A DNA stretch of 64,000 bases from CAISIP01 sp043759735 (GTDB taxonomy: Bacteria; Pseudomonadota; Gammaproteobacteria; Burkholderiales; Burkholderiaceae_C): positions 1 through 64,000 of the forward strand of contig JAYUQC010000070.1 in NCBI GenBank assembly GCA_043759735.1, read 5' to 3'. A program made the translations under genes and the position numbers. Within the stretch, counting starts at the first letter, position 1. Every line of letters starts with the position of its first letter. The notes under the pieces are model-generated. The model worked only from the letters and a program-made list of their open reading frames with translations, did not search any database and had not been told where the DNA came from. Below, piece by piece: positions 34,722 to 43,452 of this stretch.

Positions 34722-34800
34722 TTGCCCTCGCTTGCAGAGCGGGCACGACGGTACACAACACTAGAAGAACCGAAGCGACACGACTCGAACGGAGAGCACG

Positions 34801-36027
34801 ATGAAGCGAGACCGCAAAGACACCCGCATCCTGATCTACAGCCACGACACCTTCGGCCTGGGGCATTTGCGCCGCTGCCGGACGATTGCCCATGCGCTGG
34901 TCGATCGTTTCAAGCATTTGTCCGTGCTGATCCTGTCCGGCTCACCCATCATCGGCAGCTTTGATTTCCGCTCGCGGGTCGATTTCGTGCGCGTGCCGGG
35001 TGTGGTCAAGTTGCGCAACGGCGAATACACGCCGTTGAACCTGCATATTGATGTCGAACAGATGCTCCAGATGCGCGGCTCCATCATCCGCCACACCGCC
35101 GAGGCATTTGATCCGGACATCTTCATCGTCGACAAGGAGCCCCTGGGTTTGCGCGGTGAGGTGCTGGAGACGCTGCAGATGCTCAAGCAGCGCGGCACCC
35201 GGCTGGTCATGGGCTTGCGCGATGTCATGGACGAACCCAAGCTGCTGGCCCCCGAGTGGCAGCGCAAGAAGGTGCTGCCGGCGCTGCGCGACCTGTACGA
35301 CGAGATCTGGATATACGGTCTGCCCCAGATCTGCGAGCCGCTGGAGGGCATTGCGCTGCCCGCCAGTGTGCGAAAAAAGATCACCTATACCGGTTACCTC
35401 GCGCGCGAAGTGTCCACCGGCGGTGCGCCGCCGCGCCTGCCCGACATCACCAAGAAGCCGTACATCCTGGTCACCACCGGGGGTGGCGGCGACGGTGAGG
35501 AACTGATCGACTGGGTGCTGCGAGCGTATGAACATGACCCGCTGCTGCCGTATCCTGCCTTGATGGTGCTGGGCCCGTTCATGCCGCCCGAGCGGCAGAC
35601 TGAATTCATGAACCGTGCGTCGCGCCTGAAGCGCGTGGACGCGATCACTTTCCACAACAACCTCGAAGCGCTGGTCGCCGGCGCCAGCGGCGTGGTGGCG
35701 ATGGGCGGCTACAACACCTTCTGCGAGGTCCTGTCGCTGGACAAGCGCGCGCTCATCATTCCGCGCACCAAGCCGCGGCTGGAGCAGTACATCCGGGCAT
35801 CGAGCGCCGCCAAACTGGGATTGGTCAGTATGTTGCTCGAAGATGGGGCGCGGGACCCGAAGGTGATGGCCGACGCCTTGCGCGCATTGCCGCGTCAGCC
35901 ATTGCCATCGATGGCCGTGGTGCCTGGTCTATTCGAGGGCCTGCCGAACGTGGCCAAGCTGGTGGCGCCCTGGATTCAAAAGGGTGACGACGAGGCATCC
36001 GAAGCGATGGTGGCGCGTATTGGCTGA
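34801..36027 (+). CDS. GT-B glycosyltransferase of MurG-like type (COG4671-like)
   Basis: The 408-residue protein has two Rossmann-like halves. The first contains SHDTFGLGHLRRCRTIAHAL, the GxGHxxR motif of MurG-like enzymes. The second has ILVTTGGGGDGEELIDWVL and AMGGYNTFCEVLSLDKRALI for nucleotide-sugar binding. No membrane helix or signal is seen. It starts the plus-strand part of a glycan cluster and overlaps or abuts the following GT4 gene. A paralogue is at 41301. Donor and acceptor are unknown; the resemblance to predicted glycosyltransferases (COG4671) is from memory of motifs. Confidence 0.85.
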   Translation: MKRDRKDTRILIYSHDTFGLGHLRRCRTIAHALVDRFKHLSVLILSGSPIIGSFDFRSRVDFVRVPGVVKLRNGEYTPLNLHIDVEQMLQMRGSIIRHTAEAFDPDIFIVDKEPLGLRGEVLETLQMLKQRGTRLVMGLRDVMDEPKLLAPEWQRKKVLPALRDLYDEIWIYGLPQICEPLEGIALPASVRKKITYTGYLAREVSTGGAPPRLPDITKKPYILVTTGGGGDGEELIDWVLRAYEHDPLLPYPALMVLGPFMPPERQTEFMNRASRLKRVDAITFHNNLEALVAGASGVVAMGGYNTFCEVLSLDKRALIIPRTKPRLEQYIRASSAAKLGLVSMLLEDGARDPKVMADALRALPRQPLPSMAVVPGLFEGLPNVAKLVAPWIQKGDDEASEAMVARIG

Positions 36028-37270
36028 GCCTGCGGCTGCGGACCGACCGGGCCGGGTCGCGTTTGTTCTCAAGGGGTACCCGAGGCTGTCGGAGACTTTT
36101 ATCGCGCAGGAGATCGCCGCACTCGAGCAACGCGGTCTGTCGATCCTGATCGTGTCGCTGCGTCTGCCGACGGACAAGCAGGTACATGCTATCCATGCCA
36201 GCATCCGCGCGCCCTTGCTGTATCTGCCTGAATACCTGCGCGACGACCCCCTGCGGGTGCTGCGAGCCTGGTGGAAGGTGCGCCGCAAGCCCGGATACAC
36301 GCTTTCGTGGCGGCAATGGATGCAGGATTTTTGGCGCGACAGAAGCGCCAACCGAGCTCGGCGCTTCGGGCAGGCGCTGGTATTGGCGGCCGAATTGCCG
36401 GCCGACGTGGTGCGACTGCACGCCCACTTCCTGCATACACCGGCATCGGTGGTGCGGTACTGTGCCACGGTCTGCGGGCTGCCATGGTCGGGCTCGGCCC
36501 ATGCCAAGGACATCTGGACTACGCCAGAGTGGGAGTTGCGCGAAAAGCTCGCATCCTGCGACTGGCTGGTGACGTGTACCGCGACCAATCGCAACTACCT
36601 GGCCAGCCTGGCGCCGCCTGGGCGGGTTGATCTGGTCTACCATGGTCTGGACCTGAGTCGCTTCGCGCACCCGGCCAGCTCCAGAACTTCCCGCGATGGC
36701 AGCGCCGCCGGTGATCCGATCATGTTGTTGTCAGTTGGACGCCTGGTCGAGAAAAAGGGTACCGACGTGCTGCTCGACGCCCTTGCGCGCATGCCCGGCG
36801 ACCTGCATTGGCGGCTGGTCCACGTTGGCGGTGGTCCACTCGGCAAGGCCTTGGCGCGGCAGGCGGAGCAACTCGGATTGACCAATCGTATTCAATGGTG
36901 CGGCGCCATGGCGCAGGGCCAGTTGCTCGACCTGTACCAATCTGCTGACCTGTTCGCATTGGCCAGCAAGATTGCGCAGGACGGTGATCGTGATGGACTA
37001 CCCAATGTGCTGATGGAGGCGCAGAGCCAGGCCATTGCCTGCGTTGCCACGGATGTATCGGCGATCCATGAATTGATCATCGACGGCGTGACCGGGGTGC
37101 TGGTACCGCCGCAGGACCCACCGGCATTGGCACGCGCACTGCAGCTGCTGATGCGCGATCCCGCGCGCCGACGCACGTTGGGTGAGGCGGGGCGTGATCG
37201 GGTCACGGCGCAGTTTGGCTTGCAGAGCAATCTGGATCGACTGGCGGTCCGCTTCGGTCTGCCCGGCTGA
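35984..37270 (+). CDS. Glycosyltransferase family 4 protein (colanic-acid type)
   Basis: The 428-residue enzyme has the GT4 fold: an N-terminal half with RVAFVLKGYPRLSETFIAQE, typical of colanic-acid-like transferases, and a C-terminal half with LLSVGRLVEKKGTDVLLDAL and the donor-binding DGLPNVLMEAQSQ (E-x7-E-like). The GTG at 35984 overlaps the previous gene by 44 bases; a TTG at 36020, overlapping by eight, is equally possible and would remove a non-conserved stretch. It probably adds one sugar in the glycan built by this cluster. Confidence 0.9.
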   Translation: MTTRHPKRWWRVLAEPAAADRPGRVAFVLKGYPRLSETFIAQEIAALEQRGLSILIVSLRLPTDKQVHAIHASIRAPLLYLPEYLRDDPLRVLRAWWKVRRKPGYTLSWRQWMQDFWRDRSANRARRFGQALVLAAELPADVVRLHAHFLHTPASVVRYCATVCGLPWSGSAHAKDIWTTPEWELREKLASCDWLVTCTATNRNYLASLAPPGRVDLVYHGLDLSRFAHPASSRTSRDGSAAGDPIMLLSVGRLVEKKGTDVLLDALARMPGDLHWRLVHVGGGPLGKALARQAEQLGLTNRIQWCGAMAQGQLLDLYQSADLFALASKIAQDGDRDGLPNVLMEAQSQAIACVATDVSAIHELIIDGVTGVLVPPQDPPALARALQLLMRDPARRRTLGEAGRDRVTAQFGLQSNLDRLAVRFGLPG

Positions 37271-37331
37271 TCGGGCAGCCAGCCCGGCCGCGTGCGGCAA
37301 ACCTGCTCGCGCGGCGGCGCCGCCACGGCGG

Positions 37332-39221
37332 TTACCGTGCGCTGGCAATGTCAGCGATCCTGCCGGTATGCTCCAGGCCAGCGATGCACAACATCCGGTG
37401 CACCAGGCTGCTGCCCAGGTACTGCGGGTTGCACCTGGCGGCATCCAGCAGGCGCATCACGGAGATCCGCTCGCGCAACAGGCGGGAGGCCGCGATCAAC
37501 TGCAATATCTGGTCGCGATTGTTGCGCAGGAAGTGGTGGTAGACCCAGCGAAAACCCTGCTTGTCGCGCCGCCACTGGGTCGGCAGCGGCACCGGGAATA
37601 CGCCGCGCAAGGCATGTTTGTTCCACGCGCCGACGAAGCAAGCGCGGTAGCCGCTGCCCATGTACGGAGCCAGGCGATAGTCCAGCAAGGGACTGCGGTT
37701 CTCGATGCCCGACATCATGGCGTTGCGGTCGTTTTGCCACAGCCATTCATGCAGCCTTCCATGGCTGGCGTCGAGCACCAGCGCGTCGGGAAGACTGCCG
37801 TGGAAATCAACCAGCGGGTCGCGCTGGGGCGCGTCGCGCACACCCGGCTGCACGAAGGCGTCCAGGTCGAGCGGGTCGTCACGGTTTCGGGTCAGGCCAC
37901 TGCTGCGTGCCGATACAGGGTGCCCGGTGGCGCCAGCCGCCAGCGCCGCCTGGACGATCGCCAGCACCTGCGGGTTGTCTGCATTGTCTGCAAGAACCTG
38001 GGCGATCCAGGCCTGGTCATCGGCCAATAGCGCGTCATGCGCGGCAAACCGCAGGTAACGATCCCAGTAGCCGGCAAACACCTCGTCGCCGCCGGTGCCG
38101 TCCAGTACTACCGGCACGTCATGGCTGGCGATATGGCCATACAACTGTGGCATCGCCAATGCATTGCCGATGAAAGGAAAGGGCTTTTCCTGGTGCCGGC
38201 AGACCTGCAGGAAGCCGTCCATGCTGGTGCTACCGTAGTCCAGCGGCAGGTTGACACTGCGCAGGCCGAGTTGCTCGATGCAGGCCCGGGCAAAACCCGC
38301 ATCGTCGCTCTTGCCGGCATCGCCGGTGAAACAGGTCACCTGCTCGGTCAGTCCCTGGTCCGCCAGCACCGATAAAATCAGCGAGCTGTCGACGCCACCG
38401 GACAACAGCAAGCCTACCCGGCGGTCCGCTACCAGCCGGGAGCGCACCGCGTCAGCCACCAGCTCCGCCAGCGACGCAGGATCGCGCTGGCCGGTTTTTA
38501 CATGCCCTGCCAGATCGAAGTAGGGCTGTTCGCTGCGGCTCCAGCTGGCCAGGTCCAGCTCCATCGCGCAACCGGCGCGCACCTGGCGGATGCCCTGCAG
38601 ATGGGTGGCGCCGTCGGCATGCGGAAACGCCCAGCCATCGCGCAGGTAACTGTCCAGGTCGGTTGCCACCATGCCGGGTCGCCGGCCGAGGTAGAACAGC
38701 AGAGCGCCGATTTCGGAGGCCATGCACAGCGTCTGCGCGTCCTGGTAAAAGAACAGTGGCTTCTTGCCGTAGCGATCACGCACGGCGGTCAGGCGCTGCC
38801 GCCGCTCGTCGAGCAAACACAGCGCCCACATGCCATTGGCCTTGTTCAAGCCCTGAACGCCGTCATGCGCGAGCAGGCTGAGCAGGACTTCGGTGTCGCC
38901 GTCCGTGTCGAATCGGGCGCCGGCGCGGACCAGGCCGGCGCGCAGCTCGCGAAAATTGTAGATCTCGCCGTTGTAGGCCAGGGTCAGGCCGTCACGCACA
39001 AACGGCTGGTCGGAGCGCGCGGTCGGATCCAGGATGGACAGCCGTGTGTGGCCGACGAATCCGTGTACGTGCGCAGGCCCATCGGACGACGCAACGGCCC
39101 AGTCGAACAGGGTGTGCCCGTGGCCGTCCGGACCCCTGTGGCGCAATTGCGCGGTCGCCGCCTCGGCCCGTGCGCGGTCTATCGGCCGCGACCGCTCGAG
39201 AACAAGAAAGATTCCGCACAT
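37332..39221 (-). CDS. Asparagine synthase (glutamine-hydrolysing) family protein
   Basis: The 629-residue protein has an N-terminal class II glutaminase domain with the nucleophile Cys2 (MCGIFLVLER), HRGPDGHGH and LAYNGEIYNFRELR, and a C-terminal synthetase domain with the PP-motif GLLLSGGVDSSLILSV. It transfers ammonia to an ATP-activated carboxylate. The start at 39221 places Cys at position 2 as required; the upstream open frame to 39338 is ignored. It sits inside a glycosyltransferase cluster on the opposite strand, which suggests amidation of a glycan or peptide component rather than household asparagine synthesis. Confidence 0.93.
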   Translation of the reverse strand: MCGIFLVLERSRPIDRARAEAATAQLRHRGPDGHGHTLFDWAVASSDGPAHVHGFVGHTRLSILDPTARSDQPFVRDGLTLAYNGEIYNFRELRAGLVRAGARFDTDGDTEVLLSLLAHDGVQGLNKANGMWALCLLDERRQRLTAVRDRYGKKPLFFYQDAQTLCMASEIGALLFYLGRRPGMVATDLDSYLRDGWAFPHADGATHLQGIRQVRAGCAMELDLASWSRSEQPYFDLAGHVKTGQRDPASLAELVADAVRSRLVADRRVGLLLSGGVDSSLILSVLADQGLTEQVTCFTGDAGKSDDAGFARACIEQLGLRSVNLPLDYGSTSMDGFLQVCRHQEKPFPFIGNALAMPQLYGHIASHDVPVVLDGTGGDEVFAGYWDRYLRFAAHDALLADDQAWIAQVLADNADNPQVLAIVQAALAAGATGHPVSARSSGLTRNRDDPLDLDAFVQPGVRDAPQRDPLVDFHGSLPDALVLDASHGRLHEWLWQNDRNAMMSGIENRSPLLDYRLAPYMGSGYRACFVGAWNKHALRGVFPVPLPTQWRRDKQGFRWVYHHFLRNNRDQILQLIAASRLLRERISVMRLLDAARCNPQYLGSSLVHRMLCIAGLEHTGRIADIASAR

Positions 39222-39359
39222 GGGCTCATTGGGTGTTGCGAGGCCAGAGTCTTGCTGGCGAAGAGGTCCGGCCGCGATGGACGTGTGCGAGACCAAAGCC
39301 GCGGATTGTACGGGCCATACTTTTATCCGAGGCATCATTGCCGGCTCCTACAATAGCGC

Positions 39360-40538
39360 ATGCGCATCGCCTTCTACGCGCCGCTGAAGGCGCCGACCCA
39401 TGGGACCGCATCCGGCGACCGGCGCGTGGCGCGCTTGCTGATGGAAGCGTTGCGCCTGGCGGGTCATGTGGTCGAGCTGGTTTCGGACTTTCGCAGTTTC
39501 GAGGGCGCCGGAGAACCCGCCCGCCAGCAACTCTTGCGCCGGCAAGGACACGACATTGCCCGGGGATTGATTGCGCGCTGGCGCGATGACACGACCGGCC
39601 AGCGCCCCGAACTCTGGTTCACCTACCACCTGTACTACAAGGCACCGGACTGGCTGGGCCCTGCGGTCAGCCGGGCGTTGGGTGTTCCCTATGTGGTGGC
39701 AGAGGCGTCGCATGCGCCCAAACGCCTGTCGGGTGCCTGGGCACAAGGGCAGGGCGCCGTACATGACGCGATTCAAGTGGCCGACTTGCTGCTGTGCCCG
39801 ACCGCCCATGACGTGGCCGGATTGCGATTGGCGGCGCCGCCGCGCACCCGCATCGAACGCCTGCCGCCATTTCTTGATCCCGCGCCCTACCAGCGTGCAG
39901 CGCGCAAGCGGTCGCTGGTGCGATTGCGCCTGCAGGCGGGCTGTGATCTGGCGCCGGACCAGCCCTGGATGCTCGTGGCCGCCATGATGCGTCCAGGCGA
40001 CAAATTGGCGTCCTACGCCTTGCTGGCTCAGACGCTGGCCCTGTTGTCCGATCTGCCGTGGCAGCTTCTCGTGGCCGGTGATGGCCCGGCGCGTGCGCAG
40101 GTCCAAGCGTTGTTGGCGCAAGCCGCTCCCGGCCGGGTACATTTTCTGGGCGCGTGTGGCGCGCGCGCGATGGCCGCGTTGTACGCCGCCACTGATCTGT
40201 GCATCTGGCCGGCCGTCAACGAGGCCTATGGCATGGCGATGTTGGAGGCACAGGCAGCGGGATGTCCGGTGGTGTCCTGTGCCACGCGCGGCGTGCCGGA
40301 TGTGGTGGTTGACGGCAAGACCGGCCTGTTGGCAGACGCTATCGATGCGCAGTTGCTGGCCGACTGCGCCCGGGCCTTGTTGTCCGATATGCCCCGTCGC
40401 AGCGCCATGGGGCTGGCCGCTGCTGAATTCGTCCAACACCAGCGCAGCCTGGCGCACGCGGCCGTCACGCTGCATCGCTTGTTGGCCGGCTGGGAGAGCC
40501 CGGCCCGCAGGTACACACTGGGGACAGCCAACTCATGA
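39360..40538 (+). CDS. Glycosyltransferase family 4 protein
   Basis: The 392-residue protein begins MRIAFYAPLKAPTHGTASGD, a usual GT4 start, and has the C-terminal donor-site region ACGARAMAALYAATDLCIWP and NEAYGMAMLEAQAAGCPVV with the E-x7-E pattern. No membrane segment is seen. A TACAAT hexamer at 39349-39354 lies five bases before the ATG; if it is the -10 box the message would be leaderless. The stop TGA lies inside the first copy of the intercistronic repeat that joins it to the phosphatase gene. Confidence 0.9.
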   Translation: MRIAFYAPLKAPTHGTASGDRRVARLLMEALRLAGHVVELVSDFRSFEGAGEPARQQLLRRQGHDIARGLIARWRDDTTGQRPELWFTYHLYYKAPDWLGPAVSRALGVPYVVAEASHAPKRLSGAWAQGQGAVHDAIQVADLLLCPTAHDVAGLRLAAPPRTRIERLPPFLDPAPYQRAARKRSLVRLRLQAGCDLAPDQPWMLVAAMMRPGDKLASYALLAQTLALLSDLPWQLLVAGDGPARAQVQALLAQAAPGRVHFLGACGARAMAALYAATDLCIWPAVNEAYGMAMLEAQAAGCPVVSCATRGVPDVVVDGKTGLLADAIDAQLLADCARALLSDMPRRSAMGLAAAEFVQHQRSLAHAAVTLHRLLAGWESPARRYTLGTANS

Positions 40539-40694
40539 GAAAACGCCGGGCCGCTCCCAAGTTTTCTGGCACCCCCTCGGGGGGCCTGGCGAAGCCAGGG
40601 CTGGGGGCGCTCATGAGAAACGCCGGGCCGCTCCCAAGTTTTCTGGCACCCCCTCGGGGGGCCTGGCGAAGCCAGGGCTGGGGGCGCTCATGAG
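40532..40694 (+). repeat. Tandem intercistronic repeat (two 77-78-base units plus a partial end)
   Basis: Two nearly identical units run 40532-40609 and 40610-40686, differing by one A in the A run after CATGAG. Each unit begins with the palindrome CTCATGAG, which is repeated once more at 40687-40694. Each unit carries two perfect hairpins: CCCCC-TCG-GGGGG (40572-40584) and CCTGGC-GAA-GCCAGG (40585-40599, and 40662-40676 in copy 2). The stop of the upstream glycosyltransferase lies in the first CTCATGAG and the start of the downstream phosphatase in the third. The core CGCCGGGCCG-TCCCAAG recurs at 48313-48404. Confidence 0.92.
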
Positions 40695-41304
40695 TGTTCA
40701 ATTCGGCCTGCTGCGCCATGGCGAAACCAGCTGGAGCCGCGACAAGCGGGTGCAGGGCCGTACCGATGTTGCCTTGTCTGAGGCGGGTCGGGCTTATCTG
40801 GCGGCCCGATCTCTGCCGCTGGCCTGTGCCCGTATGCAGGTGTGGTCGAGTCCGCTGGCACGATGTACCCAGACCGCCGCGCAATTGCGCTTGTCCCCGG
40901 TGGCGATCGAAGCGCGACTGATCGAGATGGCATGGGGCCGCTGGGAGGGGCGCCGGCTGGCCGACCTGCGCACTGAACTGGGTGATGCAATGGCGCAGAA
41001 CGAGGCCCGTGGTTGGGATTTCATGGCGCCCGATGGCGAGAGTCCGCGCCAGGTATGGCAGCGCGTCCGCCCCTGGCTGGCTGAAGTGGCGGCCAACGGC
41101 CAACCAACACTGGCCGTCACCCATCGTGGCGTGATGCGGGTGATCTTCGCCATGGCCACCGGCTGGGACATGCTGGGCAAACCGCCAGCCCGGCTTGACT
41201 GGACGTCGTTGCAGTTGTTTGGACTCGATGCCGGCGGAATGCCGGTTGTGCGCCAGCTCAATACGGCGCTCGAAACCGCTGGCGACGCCCGGGCGGTGCT
41301 GTGA
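40690..41304 (+). CDS. Histidine phosphatase family protein
   Basis: The 204-residue protein has the phosphoglycerate-mutase-like fold with the phospho-His motif LLRHGETSWSRDKR near the N-terminus, the RGRTDVALSEAG-like region (QGRTDVALSEAG), WSSPLARCTQTA and the second catalytic His in AVTHRGVMRVI. It probably removes a phosphate from a small sugar or nucleotide intermediate. The start at 40690 lies in the last CTCATGAG of the repeat. The stop overlaps the GTG start of the next glycosyltransferase (GTGA), so it is cotranslated with the cluster. Confidence 0.92.
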   Translation: MSVQFGLLRHGETSWSRDKRVQGRTDVALSEAGRAYLAARSLPLACARMQVWSSPLARCTQTAAQLRLSPVAIEARLIEMAWGRWEGRRLADLRTELGDAMAQNEARGWDFMAPDGESPRQVWQRVRPWLAEVAANGQPTLAVTHRGVMRVIFAMATGWDMLGKPPARLDWTSLQLFGLDAGGMPVVRQLNTALETAGDARAVL

Positions 41305-42485
41305 CCGCACCCCGTGTCCTGGTGTATGTACAGCACCTGCTGGGCACCGGCCATCTGAAACGGGCGGCGCTGCTGGCCGACGCAATGACCCGTGCCGGCC
41401 TGGCCGTTACGCTGGTCAGTGGTGGCCTGCCGGTGCCGGGTCTGGCAGTCAACGCCGCGCGGTGGGTGCAGCTGCCACCGGTGGCTGCCGCGGACCCGAC
41501 TTTCAAGTCGCTGGTCGACGCGCAAGGCCGGCCGGTCGATGACGCGTTCCGGCAGACCCGTCGCGATCGCCTGTTGACGGTATGGCGTGAGACCGATCCA
41601 CAGTTGTTGCTGGTGGAGCTGTTTCCTTTCGGGCGTCGCCAGATGCGTTTCGAGTTGTTGCCGCTACTGGATGCGGCGCGCGCTGCGCCGCATCCGCCGC
41701 TGGTTGTGTCGTCGGTGCGCGATGTACTGGGTGGCAACCAGAGCGACCCGCTGCGGCAGCAGCGCATGCTGGGGCTGTTCGACCAGTATTTCGACCATGT
41801 GCTGGTGCATGGGGACCCAACTCTGGTGCCGTTTGAGCGTACGTTTGCCCATGTGCGCGAGCTCGGTGCGCGGCTGCACTACACCGGTTATGTGGTCGAG
41901 CCGTCATTGCGCATCGACGATGGTCTTGAAGAACAGGCGGACAGCGAGGAGGAGGTGCTGGTATCGGCCGGTGGTGGCGCCGTAGGTCGGCCGCTGCTCG
42001 AGGCGGCCATTCGCGCGCGGCCGATGTCGCGACTGGCCCAGCGGCGCTGGCGGGTACTGGTCGGTGCAGGCATCGACGATGCCGGGTTCGCCGCCCTTGC
42101 GGCGCTTGCAAGCGAACGCAACGGCGCGGGCGCTCTGGTGGAGCGCAACCGCGCCGATTTCCGGAGCTTGCTGCAGCGCTGCCATGTCTCTGTCAGTCAG
42201 GCCGGATACAACACTGTGATGGAAACATTGCAGACCGGGGCGCGTTCGGTGATGGTGCCGTTTGCCGGTGGTTCGGAGAGCGAACAGAGCCTGCGTGCGC
42301 GGCTATTGGCCGCGCGCGGTTGGATCGACCTGCTGGAGGAGAGGGACCTGACTCCCCGGGCTCTTGCGCAGGCGGTCGATCGCGCCGCGGCGCGCGTTGT
42401 CGTCGTGCCTGGGCCGGTCCGGATGGACGGGGCCCAAACCAGTGCGCAGCTGGTCCAACGCATGCTGGCAGCAATGCCGACTTGA
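41301..42485 (+). CDS. GT-B glycosyltransferase of MurG-like type, second copy
   Basis: The 394-residue protein resembles the enzyme at 34801: LVYVQHLLGTGHLKRAALLA carries the GxGHxxR-like motif, here with Lys for the second Arg position, and SQAGYNTVMETLQTGARSVM is the donor-site region. The GGGAVGRPLLEA segment corresponds to the inter-domain Gly loop. The GTG start at 41301 overlaps the phosphatase stop. The two paralogues in one cluster may act on successive steps. Function is inferred from fold motifs only. Confidence 0.85.
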   Translation: MTAPRVLVYVQHLLGTGHLKRAALLADAMTRAGLAVTLVSGGLPVPGLAVNAARWVQLPPVAAADPTFKSLVDAQGRPVDDAFRQTRRDRLLTVWRETDPQLLLVELFPFGRRQMRFELLPLLDAARAAPHPPLVVSSVRDVLGGNQSDPLRQQRMLGLFDQYFDHVLVHGDPTLVPFERTFAHVRELGARLHYTGYVVEPSLRIDDGLEEQADSEEEVLVSAGGGAVGRPLLEAAIRARPMSRLAQRRWRVLVGAGIDDAGFAALAALASERNGAGALVERNRADFRSLLQRCHVSVSQAGYNTVMETLQTGARSVMVPFAGGSESEQSLRARLLAARGWIDLLEERDLTPRALAQAVDRAAARVVVVPGPVRMDGAQTSAQLVQRMLAAMPT

Positions 42486-42495
42486 GACAACATTG

Positions 42496-43266
42496 ATGAC
42501 CACACACTGGAACCGTTTTTTCGACGAGATTGCGCGCTGGAGCGACAGTGGCCGGGTAGTCGACTTCTGGTGGCGCGACGACGATGCGAGCCGCGGTGAC
42601 GCGGCGCTGACGCGCCTGGTTGCGTTGGCGCGATCCGCCCAGGTGCCGCTGGCATTGGCGCTGATACCCGAGGGCGTGCAGCCGCAAGTCCAGGCCATGG
42701 GCGGTGGACTGGTGAGCATCCTGCAGCATGGCGTCGACCACCGTAACCGCGCGGCGACTGGCGAGAAGAAGACTGAGTTCCCCGCGTTGGAGCCGGTGGC
42801 CGACGCGATGGCGCGGCTGCGCCGGGGCCGATTGCAGTTGCACGGAGCGGGTGCCGTCGCGGTGCTGGTGCCGCCGTGGAACCGGGTGAGTTCGGGTAAG
42901 TTGCTGGTGCAACTCGCGCTCGCCGGCTATTGCGGACTGAGCCGGTTTGGCGCCCGAGGCCCTGCGTCAATGGTGCCAGGTGTGGTGCAGGTCAATACCC
43001 ATGTGGATCTGATCGACTGGCGCGGCACGCGCGGTTTCGTCGGCGATGCGCTCGCGCTGCAATCGGCTATTGCCCACCTGCAGGCGCGGCGCGAAGGCCG
43101 CGCCGACATGGGCGAAGCAACCGGTTGGCTGAGCCACCATCTGGTGCACGATGAGGCTTGCTGGACTTTTCTGGCCCGGTTGTTCGAGCGCACCGGTGCG
43201 CGGCATGGGGTGGTCTGGCGCGGCGCAGATGCGTTGTTTCCAACCCTTCAGGCGCAAGCGCGGTGA
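42496..43266 (+). CDS. Polysaccharide deacetylase-like (NodB-type) protein
   Basis: The 256-residue protein looks like a divergent NodB-fold deacetylase. DFWWRDDDASRGD near residue 23 supplies the Asp of the metal triad, and LQHGVDHRNR near residue 78 supplies an H-x3-H pair. LVPPWNRVSS and SHHLVHDEACW are the later loop motifs, the last His probably catalytic. No signal peptide is visible, so it would act inside the cell, unlike most NodB enzymes. It lies 10 bases after the second MurG-like glycosyltransferase and ends the glycan group. Confidence 0.82.
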   Translation: MTTHWNRFFDEIARWSDSGRVVDFWWRDDDASRGDAALTRLVALARSAQVPLALALIPEGVQPQVQAMGGGLVSILQHGVDHRNRAATGEKKTEFPALEPVADAMARLRRGRLQLHGAGAVAVLVPPWNRVSSGKLLVQLALAGYCGLSRFGARGPASMVPGVVQVNTHVDLIDWRGTRGFVGDALALQSAIAHLQARREGRADMGEATGWLSHHLVHDEACWTFLARLFERTGARHGVVWRGADALFPTLQAQAR

Positions 43267-43288
43267 CTGTTGTTTTCATGACCGACCG

Positions 43289-43300
43289 GGTATTAATACC
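43289..43300. promoter_or_regulatory. 12-base perfect palindrome upstream of the ABC operon
   Basis: GGTATTAATACC is a perfect inverted repeat lying between the deacetylase-like gene and the fused ATPase gene. A TATACT hexamer (43326-43331) follows 25 bases later and could be a -10 box. It may be an operator; the regulator is unknown. Confidence 0.35.
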
Positions 43301-43452
43301 GGGGCATCGACCGAAATCCATCTTCTATACTCGGCCCGGACTGGCGCGGGTGCGGGCGCCCGAGGGGCTTGACGATACGGCATTCGGAATCGATCGCTGG
43401 TGGTCGCAGGCTCAGGTGGGTCAGGGGCAACGGGTGTCACACACAACTGGAC

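Noticed and set aside
38502..39356. Open frame on the plus strand opposite the asparagine synthase N-terminus
   Set aside because: The Cys2 glutaminase domain on the minus strand is unmistakable and the plus frame has no family-like sequence.
40532..40694. Possible small CRISPR-like or MITE array
   Set aside because: Only two units are present without variable spacers, and no cas genes or transposase are nearby. The hairpins and stop/start position fit an intercistronic repeat better.
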